Part shown: positions 8,701-12,884 of the stretch, piece by piece
Numbering within the stretch: position 1 is the first letter of the stretch
Layout of the letters: each line of letters opens with the position of its first letter
From: Rodentolepis nana
Lineage: Eukaryota > Platyhelminthes > Cestoda > Cyclophyllidea > Hymenolepididae
Direction of reading: 5' to 3'
Length of the DNA stretch: 12,884 nt
Assembly (NCBI GenBank): GCA_900617975.1
Contig: UZAE01013728.1
Coordinates: 6,868-19,751 of the forward strand
Position numbers and translations under genes: made by a program
The notes under the pieces: generated by a model
Databases searched by the model: none
The model's input: only the letters and a program-made list of their open reading frames with translations
What the model was told of the DNA's origin: nothing

Positions 8701-9889
8701 CCCTATATGACATACAGTCGGGTCATGGCAGCCAGAAGTTAACTGCTGGTCTATAGACACAGAGTGCACCACGTGGAAATAAGTCTATCGCACATCCCGC
8801 TTCCTTAAACATAATCTGGGATATTGCTATGCTTTTTCTCCCACGAGGGATTGTTAATGGTAACACTTGAAGTGTGAAGTAAGTATGCTTTAAAAAGTCA
8901 ATAAGCATCTGTTCTCCCGAGAAAATTGAACGCAAGGTGAAGTGTCTAAGCGATTGATGGATTTCGTTATAGAATCATTGACTGTTCGTGCCAATTTTTA
9001 ACTTTTTTATTTTATATGTCATAATCAAGATATTTGCCCAAAATTGTACCAGTTTTTTTTCATTTAAGGTGCCTCCCACCCTGTCCCGTCAAAGCTTCAA
9101 ACTCTAAGCTCATCAACTCCTCCCAAAAAATCTAGTCCCGCGTTGAAAATGGTGGGTGAATGGGAAGATGAGGAGGAGAAAGACGATGATTTTAGGTCCC
9201 AAGAAGCTCCTAAGCAGAAATCCTCAATTGCTACATGGAATGCTATGAATGCTGATGAAGATTTTACAGACGACGATACTGGCGGTGATGGCAATGGCGA
9301 CTGGGGAGATGATGTAGACAACAAACTTGATTTTGATTCTCTCTCCATCACTTCACCAAAACCCACATTTCCTGTTTCGTCTTCAAGGCCCCAAGCTCCA
9401 CGCAATGACCTCTTGATCGATTGGGATGAACCTCTATCTGCTTCTCAGCCGACACAACCAAGCACAGCTCGTCAACAAGATGACGCCTGGGCTTCATGGG
9501 GCGAAGATACCTCTCCAGTAAAACCACAGCCGAAACCATCGGAAGAATCGTGGAACCGTGGATCACAACATTTGAGGAGTTCTAAGGCTTCTTCTCTCAG
9601 TCCAGCACTCAGTGGCAAGTCGTCTTTGGCCTCGAGAGTGAGTGTTAAAACGTCGAGTGGTGGTGGTAGTGGTGCATGGCAACGAGCTCCAGCTACCTCG
9701 AATGAGACAGATTTCTTTGAGGAAATGCTTGGTTCTACGAATTCGAAAGCATCTTCTATATCGTCTTCAGTTCGTAATTCCCCCGTTATGAGACCGAATC
9801 CAGCTTCTTCTTCTGGTAGAAAAGCAATGGCTCCGCCAATGTCGAAAAAAGCCACTGAAGATGAAGGAGACGGATGGGGTGCTTGGTGA
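2178..9889 (+). CDS. SCYL1: SCYL1, N-terminal kinase-like pseudokinase (complete, six exons)
   Basis: Spliced CDS join(2178..2784, 2860..3233, 5024..5395, 6737..7045, 7835..8099, 9069..9889) gives 915 aa; human SCYL1 is about 808. Family role: a catalytically inactive kinase-fold protein of the cis-Golgi/ERGIC that binds COPI coat and class II Arfs and supports Golgi-to-ER retrograde traffic. Seen here: start MWIF, a pseudokinase domain at about aa 33-300 (LRHPN 91-95, GEWKLGRLDY 176-185, CLIWEIFN), then the family-typical LFLEEIQLKD, HEAT-like helices at aa 328-554 (TDANPLVREATIRAM, TVDPEKDIRD), an amphipathic segment near aa 598-613 and an acidic tail at 668-915. It has no Gly-rich loop; SYN stands where HRD should be and GRLD where DFG should be, so it should not catalyse phosphotransfer. 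SCYL2 and SCYL3 fit less well: exon 4 matches SCYL1 almost block for block and the tail is Trp/acidic. The C-terminal RKLD of vertebrate SCYL1 is absent. Confidence 0.93.
2785..2859 (+). other. SCYL1 intron 1 (75 nt)
   Basis: Begins GTATGT and ends CTCCGTTAG. Splicing joins G (2784) to CT (2860-2861) to form an Ala codon, and the reading then runs on as AYCAPNDHCVDSWGLACLIWE, which aligns with the family. At 75 nt it belongs to the short intron class common in tapeworm genes. Confidence 0.88.
2860..3233 (+). CDS. SCYL1: SCYL1 exon 2: C-lobe of the pseudokinase domain
   Basis: Encodes aa 203-327. DSWGLACLIWEIFNPEPL corresponds to human SADMWRLGCLIWEVFNG, the helix F region of the kinase fold. 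The segment between GRLDY and this Trp is about 31 residues, against about 44 in human, so the activation-segment region is shortened and has no clear APE motif. The exon ends with FFKNDYIDTLLFLEEIQLKDKEEKAQF and LFPDDICRYK, the conserved hinge leading into the HEAT domain. The donor is AAA|GTAAGT, phase 0. Confidence 0.92.
3234..5023 (+). other. SCYL1 intron 2 (about 1.8 kb), nothing else recognised
   Basis: The largest intron, GTAAGT to TTTTTCCTCTAG. It is T-rich on the sense strand. Short ORFs (for example 3422-3745 and 4466-4738) are hydrophobic by-products of that T-richness and show no recognisable domain. No copy of the dispersed repeat and no RNA gene were found by eye. Confidence 0.8.
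5024..5395 (+). CDS. SCYL1: SCYL1 exon 3: first HEAT-like repeats
   Basis: Encodes aa 328-451 (124 whole codons, phase 0 at both ends). ILPHLVQSVQYGSAG follows RYK from exon 2 and matches human HKVLPQLLTAFEFGNAG. DRATRVRLLEQLPKFV, IFPSVAAGFTDANPLVREA and HLAPKLPSRVLN are the paired-helix HEAT units of SCYL1. In this family the HEAT region serves as a protein-interaction and oligomerisation scaffold. The acceptor is CCTCTAG and the donor GAG|GTGAGT. Confidence 0.93.
5396..6736 (+). other. SCYL1 intron 3 (1341 nt), carries repeat copy A
   Basis: GTGAGT to TTTTTTGCAG. It contains the sense-oriented dispersed repeat at about 5800-6122. Just before that is a TTA-type low-complexity run (about 5771-5793). 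The remaining sequence is AT-rich with no recognisable gene; the minus ORF at 5616-5861 has no recognisable domain and partly overlaps the repeat. Confidence 0.82.
5800..6122 (+). repeat. Dispersed repeat family, copy A (+), in intron 3
   Basis: About 320 bp, running from GGGTGTGCGATAAATTTACC to GCCTGCCATTTGATATAAAT. It shares ordered blocks with copy B at 10298-10611, including the identical 20-mer GTGCACTCTGGGCAACGTAT, then AAC(C/G)GGC, CATATTCGA, GTGTCTGTCT, CACTCTTCTGTTC, CTCTGTGAA and AATGATAACTA. The two differ by scattered substitutions and small indels, so they are old, diverged copies. No coding capacity, LTRs, poly-A tail or clear terminal inverted repeats were seen, so the class (SINE-like, MITE or solo LTR) is open. 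Boundaries are set by where similarity to the other copies stops. Confidence 0.8.
6737..7045 (+). CDS. SCYL1: SCYL1 exon 4: later HEAT-like repeats
   Basis: Encodes aa 452-554 (103 codons, phase 0 at both ends). FKDDQGGIRTNATICLAKL, RATRDTFPASRQAAITGLAAC and FVTVDPEKDIRDIALKAMRGMIERLEK match human [38 protein letters not shown] and [21 protein letters not shown] block for block. This is the best-conserved part of the gene and settles the identification as SCYL1. The acceptor is TTTTTTGCAG and the donor AAG|GTGAGT. The exon sits between oppositely oriented repeat copies in introns 3 and 5. Confidence 0.95.
7046..7834 (+). other. SCYL1 intron 4 (789 nt)
   Basis: GTGAGT to TTTGCTCCGCAG. It holds a 103-codon ATG-initiated open frame (7271-7582) with a mixed composition but no recognised domain, and no counterpart in the family, where LEK runs directly into the SEDP segment. 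The rest is AT-rich without visible features. Confidence 0.82.
7835..8099 (+). CDS. SCYL1: SCYL1 exon 5: Ser/Gly/Ala-rich linker with amphipathic segment
   Basis: Encodes aa 555-642 plus the first base of codon 643. TSEDPTAGEAD continues LEK from exon 4 and matches human SVSEDPTQ. The later block GNWAFTALSSLSSRLI (aa 598-613) matches human WAGWAVTGVSSLTSKLI. Around it lie low-complexity Gly/Ala/Ser/Thr stretches (GGTTSGASAVAGSVVAAGG; TTTGGTASAQQ). The amphipathic block has bulky hydrophobics on one face and Ser/Thr/Gly on the other, like a lipid-packing sensor helix. The acceptor is CTCCGCAG. The donor is CTG|GTTAGT, weaker than the other donors in the gene; reading through it meets TAG at 8102-8104. 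Confidence 0.9.
8461..8473 (+). repeat. Short (CT)n microsatellite in intron 5
   Basis: A run of CT dinucleotides ending in TCGTAG, directly upstream of repeat copy C. It looks like a polypyrimidine tract plus AG at 8476-8477, so it is a possible cryptic acceptor, but no coding exon follows. Confidence 0.6.
8501..8798 (-). repeat. Dispersed repeat family, copy C (-), in intron 5
   Basis: Read on the minus strand it starts GGGATGTGCGATAGAC, then CCACGTGGTGCACTCTG, CATCTGTGAATCACTCTTCT and CTCTGTGAAGCCCGAAGTC, and ends GGGCTAATGATAGCT, the same block order as copies A and B. The central part between GCACTCTG and CTCACC is more diverged. It lies antisense to SCYL1, in contrast to copy A. Confidence 0.78.
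9069..9889 (+). CDS. SCYL1: SCYL1 exon 6: acidic, Ser-rich, Trp-containing C-terminal tail
   Basis: Encodes aa 643-915 and the TGA stop at 9887-9889. The tail is predicted disordered: runs of Asp/Glu (GEWEDEEEKDDDF; DFTDDD; GDWGDDVDN), many Ser, and ten Trp residues (674, 699, 721, 761, 783, 786, 804, 846, 912, 915), several in an acidic setting. The human SCYL1 tail is likewise acidic with repeated W-D/S motifs but ends in RKLD, which binds COPI. Here the extreme C-terminus is EDEGDGWGAW. LIDWD (aa 758-762) fits the clathrin-box pattern L-hydrophobic-x-hydrophobic-acidic; this is only a pattern match. The first ATG in the exon is at 9149, but the open frame extends back to the acceptor TTTAAG|GT. 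Confidence 0.9.
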
Positions 9890-10015
9890 TTGGAAGTGAT
9901 TCGAGTCGAGAGGAAGTCGTTTTGTAGTTTCTTTTTCTTTTTTCCTTCTTACCTGCCTTGAAGATGGCGGCATGTGCATGCTTTTTTTGTGAATAAATTC
10001 TTTCGCATCTTTTTA
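9890..10015 (+). other. SCYL1 3' UTR (end approximate)
   Basis: Lies between the TGA stop and the expected cleavage region 10-25 nt past the AATAAA at 9992. It is short and T-rich in the middle. Confidence 0.65.
9992..9997 (+). promoter_or_regulatory. Polyadenylation signal AATAAA of SCYL1
   Basis: A canonical hexamer about 100 nt after the stop codon, followed by a T-rich downstream stretch (TCTTTTTAAG...TCTTTATTTCTTT), as expected for a cleavage site. Confidence 0.75.
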
Positions 10016-10297
10016 AGCTGCATCTTTATTTCTTTAATATGGAATTAGCATTTTCGTCGTTTATCTGCGTTGTTAGAACGTCCTTGTCACAAAATTTGGC
10101 TGATTCCAAATTATCAAGAGGTTCCAATTGATGGTAAGCTGCTTCCACTATAATTGGCGCAGATGTGAAATGTAAGCTAGAAATTCTATAGCTGTAATAC
10201 GTTGTGAATATGAATGGAAAATCATTGTGTCCGCTTTTTCATTTGGTAAGAAATAAGCCGATGCTAGACTAGCCACCACAGAATATTCTATCTAAAT

Positions 10298-10611
10298 GGG
10301 ATGGGCGATAGATTTACCTCCACGCGGTGCACTCTGGGCAACGTATTACTCACACAGCAAAAATGTCTATAAACCGGCAGTTGACCTCTGACTCCAAACT
10401 ACTATGACACCACTGCATGTCATATTCGACTATTTCAATAGTGCTCTCCCTTTTCGATACCTTTGTGTCTGTGTCTTTCACATCTGTGGATCACTCTTCT
10501 GTTCCCCCTATCCACTATTTATCCCTTTGATGTCCCTCCTCTGTGAAGTCCGAAGTCAACTAAAGGGCTAATGATAACTATCATATAGCCTGCCATTTGA
10601 TCTAACTAAAT
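10298..10611 (+). repeat. Dispersed repeat family, copy B (+), 3' of SCYL1
   Basis: Runs from GGGATGGGCGATAGATTTACC to GCCTGCCATTTGATCTAACTAAAT. It matches copy A across its whole length with substitutions and small gaps, and shares with it the exact 20-mer GTGCACTCTGGGCAACGTAT. CTAAAT occurs on both edges (10292-10297 and 10606-10611), but a similar ATAAAT is part of the end of copy A, so this is not safe evidence for a target-site duplication. Confidence 0.8.
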
Positions 10612-11595
10612 AATCCATCTAAGCTGACGATTTCAGTAATCTTAGGCCCTATGCACCCTGCTGTTCAGCTATGCAATTTATGGCATAAAACAAGTGCCGC
10701 CAAAATCACCGTTCATTTATTGGCATTTTTTGTTTACTCGGCTTATTTTCATGCGTGGTTAGTAAGCTAACGATTCCCACTTAAACCAAATGTTTGGGGA
10801 ATGCGAGTTTTTACTTAATAAAATTCAGTAACTCTATTTTTGTGTAAATATAAGAAGCTTTTACCGTACTCATAGACTGTGAGCGATAAAGTAGATCACC
10901 ACTATTTTTCTACATGGCGGGGTCTGCACACACAAAATTCTGAAATTAAATTGCTGGGATCTTTTTGCATTGGGAACAAAATAAGTACCTAAGATAGAGA
11001 CCACGATTTTCACTCATAAATGCTGAGGAACGTTTTTTTTTGCCTTTTCGATAAGAATTCTAAAACACTGTATTGTAGAAGGCTCTCTCTCTCTTCGCTT
11101 TTAGTCGTATTCCTACACCCACTAATTTATAAATATTCACGAACATCTGCTGAAGGGGTGGAGCAAACCTTATCAAAACGTGAAGGACGTTTTTTCTGCC
11201 AATATCAAGGTAATCTCATTTTATTTGGTTTATAAATCTATTTTACACACTTTTCTAATTCCCTGCTTCATTTCGAGTCAATTCTAAAAGCGAAATCCTT
11301 GAAGCGCATTGTTTTTTCCTGATATCGCTAATAAATGCCAATGATCGTGCATAAAATGCCGAAATGGCAACTCCGTTGCCTGTTTGATCGATAAACTAGC
11401 CTCTTCATGGTTAATCAATAACTAATGGTTTGTGGAATACTCGGCAAATTGCAATATGGCGTATTAAGGACAATAGCCTGGCAGCAACGCGCAGTCAATG
11501 AACGATCAAACCAACAAAGATGACTCCGTGTATACAAATGTCTATTATTGCAATATTTTGTACAAAAAAATAAAAAATAACGCGCGTGTTAAATA

Positions 11596-11856
11596 TTACG
11601 CCCGACGTCTCCTTAGCAGATACAATTTTGAAAAAATTAGTAGCAACAGCACAGGAATGAGAAAGACAGCCGAAAAATTGAGAATGTTGTTAAAACTTTG
11701 TTTAAACAAGTCTATTTCTTTTTCACGGCTCTCGAGATAATCGTGAACATTTTCAAAGTTAACGAGGAGCTGAATCAATCGGCCAAAAAGCAGCAGTATT
11801 CTGATTATAATCGCCACGCAGACAAACATTTTGAAATTCAAGATAATAGGATTCAT
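11596..11856 (-). CDS. Candidate small two-membrane-span protein, 86 aa, unrecognised
   Basis: A single-exon frame with ATG at 11856 and TAA at 11596-11598; TGA lies in the same frame upstream at 11878-11880. The protein has two hydrophobic stretches, FVCVAIIIRILLLFGRLIQLLV (about aa 11-32, interrupted by Arg) and ILNFSAVFLIPVLLLLIF (about aa 58-75), joined by a charged loop (ENVHDYLESREKEIDLFKQ), and ends LRRRRA. This could be a hairpin with both ends on the cytosolic side. The codons use C/G at third positions more than the flanks do. A possible splice acceptor (GATATAG) lies about 16 nt before the ATG on this strand. No family is recognised, no close poly-A signal follows, and the opposite strand is also open, so chance is a real alternative. 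Confidence 0.28.
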   Translation of the reverse strand: MNPIILNFKMFVCVAIIIRILLLFGRLIQLLVNFENVHDYLESREKEIDLFKQSFNNILNFSAVFLIPVLLLLIFSKLYLLRRRRA

Positions 11857-12702
11857 TCTTTTTTGAGGTGTTCTATATCAATGACCAAAATCTGCGTAAG
11901 TTATTAATTCCGTACAAACAAAAAGTGATTTCTACTGAGTATCTTGGAAAAGATACCTACTCCTTGGTTGATTTGTGATCACATGGCTCTTTAAATTTGG
12001 GAATTATGTACTTAAGATATCCGTAAACCAATAAATTGATCTAGGTCTACCATTAAGTAAAATGTACCGTTTATTAGGAAATCTCCTGGCAGAATACCGT
12101 TCGATAAAATCACTTCTTAGCAAGTTGTATCAGAAGCAGGTCTCTGGTTAGGGAAGTAAAATTGAATTGAGTCGAGGGGAACTCAGTCATGCTCAAATCA
12201 TTCTGCTTGACACTGGAAGTTGAGAACTGGTAATGTAGTGTTACTTTCAGTAGAATACCCGCAATAGAAATAAAGATATGCACGAAAGAAGGTCATGAAT
12301 GCCGGTCAAGAACTTTATAACTTTGCGTTTCGATTTCCTATGAATTCTTGTTAAGTGTTATGTATTGTGGGAAATACGAAATATGACTGAAGGACTCTTC
12401 AAAAAATCTCAAATAAATTTTAGCAGGCACTAATACAGTTTAATTTGATTAAAATGTTCATTTTTTGCACTTTTGCATTCGTTTGAATTGTGTTCATTAG
12501 ACATATTTGAAGAATAACGGCTATTGATTGGCAATCGCCTCTTTCCCGAAAAATTATACTTCATTTAGTAATGCCGATTACAAAGTTGTAGGTTGCGGGA
12601 CACGTTATCGCTGTGTGCGTTATCGTATGCCTGCATGTCTGCTCGCCAGGATTGGGAGGTGCGGCCGTACAACTCTGTGTGCCGCGACCGTACAGTGACC
12701 AA

Positions 12703-12884
12703 TCATTTATTTCAAATGCCAGGCGTTTTGATGGTTATCATTAGCACTTTAGTTGATTTCAGGCTTCACACAAGGGGAGAGCATCAAAGTGAGAATAAGT
12801 CGTGATGGGGGATAGAAGAATGAATTACAGATGGAAAGTGACAAATCGACACAAAGGTAGAAAAAAGAGAGGTGAGTACTGTGG
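12703..12884 (-). repeat. Dispersed repeat family, copy D (-), truncated by window end
   Basis: Read on the minus strand it contains CCACAGTACTCACCTC, ACCTTTGTGTC, CATCTGTAATTCATTCTTCT, CACTTTGATG, GTGTGAAGCC and CTAATGATAACCATC, then GCCTGGCATTTGAAATAAAT, in the same order as the second half of copies A-C. The first half of the element would lie beyond base 12884. Confidence 0.75.

Larger units (their letters stand above)
8100..9068 (+). other. SCYL1 intron 5 (969 nt), carries repeat copy C
   Basis: GTTAGT to a T-rich tract and TTTAAG at 9068. It contains a (CT)n run at 8461-8473 followed directly by the antisense repeat copy C (about 8501-8798). The splice is supported by phase: G (8099) joins GT (9069-9070) as Gly, and exon 6 then stays open to the stop. 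The rest shows no gene. Confidence 0.82.
10020..12702. other. 3' flank: AT-rich, with repeat copy B and weak candidates only
   Basis: Apart from repeat copy B and the candidate minus-strand ORF at 11596-11856, the stretch shows no recognised gene. A possible isolated exon (11105-11209) and a GC-rich patch (about 12590-12700) are described among the findings. Confidence 0.55.

Noticed and set aside
9097..9855. Minus-strand ORFs of 102, 72 and 127 aa opposite exon 6
   Set aside because: They mirror the Ser- and Asp/Glu-rich + strand codons; the + frame continues the SCYL1 join and keeps the family's acidic Trp tail.
10292..10611. CTAAAT on both edges of repeat copy B as a target-site duplication
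   Set aside because: A similar ATAAAT belongs to the ends of copies A and D, so the match is probably part of the element.
1..12884. tRNA, rRNA, CRISPR array, bacterial operon signals
   Set aside because: None seen by eye; spliced genes, AATAAA and dispersed repeats show a eukaryotic nuclear locus.

Overview
The window is eukaryotic nuclear DNA. It is AT-rich overall, with one multi-exon gene on the + strand and GT-AG introns of very unequal size (75 nt up to about 1.8 kb). The protein, exon layout, short UTRs and dispersed repeats fit a flatworm (Platyhelminthes), probably a parasitic one such as a tapeworm. This placement is an inference from style and composition, since no species marker is present.

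The one securely identified gene is SCYL1 (N-terminal kinase-like protein, NTKL; related to fly yata). It is complete in six exons: join(2178..2784, 2860..3233, 5024..5395, 6737..7045, 7835..8099, 9069..9889). The join is 2748 nt, which is 915 codons plus a TGA stop, and every junction keeps the frame. The product has an N-terminal pseudokinase domain (exons 1-2), a HEAT-repeat domain (exons 3-4), an amphipathic Ser/Gly-rich linker (exon 5) and a long acidic, Ser-rich, Trp-containing tail (exon 6). SCYL1 proteins act in Golgi-to-ER COPI traffic. This one lacks the classical C-terminal RKLD COPI signal and ends instead in an acidic stretch followed by WGAW, which resembles the tryptophan motifs that bind the delta-COP subunit.

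Region by region: 1-2177 is AT-rich 5' flank with no convincing gene, only a weak lysine-rich minus-strand ORF. 2178-9889 is SCYL1. 9890 to about 10015 is a short 3' UTR with an AATAAA signal at 9992. From about 10020 to the end is AT-rich flank with two repeat copies, one candidate two-membrane-span small ORF on the minus strand (11596-11856) and a GC-rich patch near 12590-12700.

A dispersed repeat family of about 300-320 bp occurs four times: + in intron 3, - in intron 5, + in the 3' flank, and - running off the right end. No autonomous transposon genes, tRNA, rRNA or CRISPR were seen. The oppositely oriented intronic copies flank exons 4 and 5, an arrangement that could pair in the pre-mRNA.
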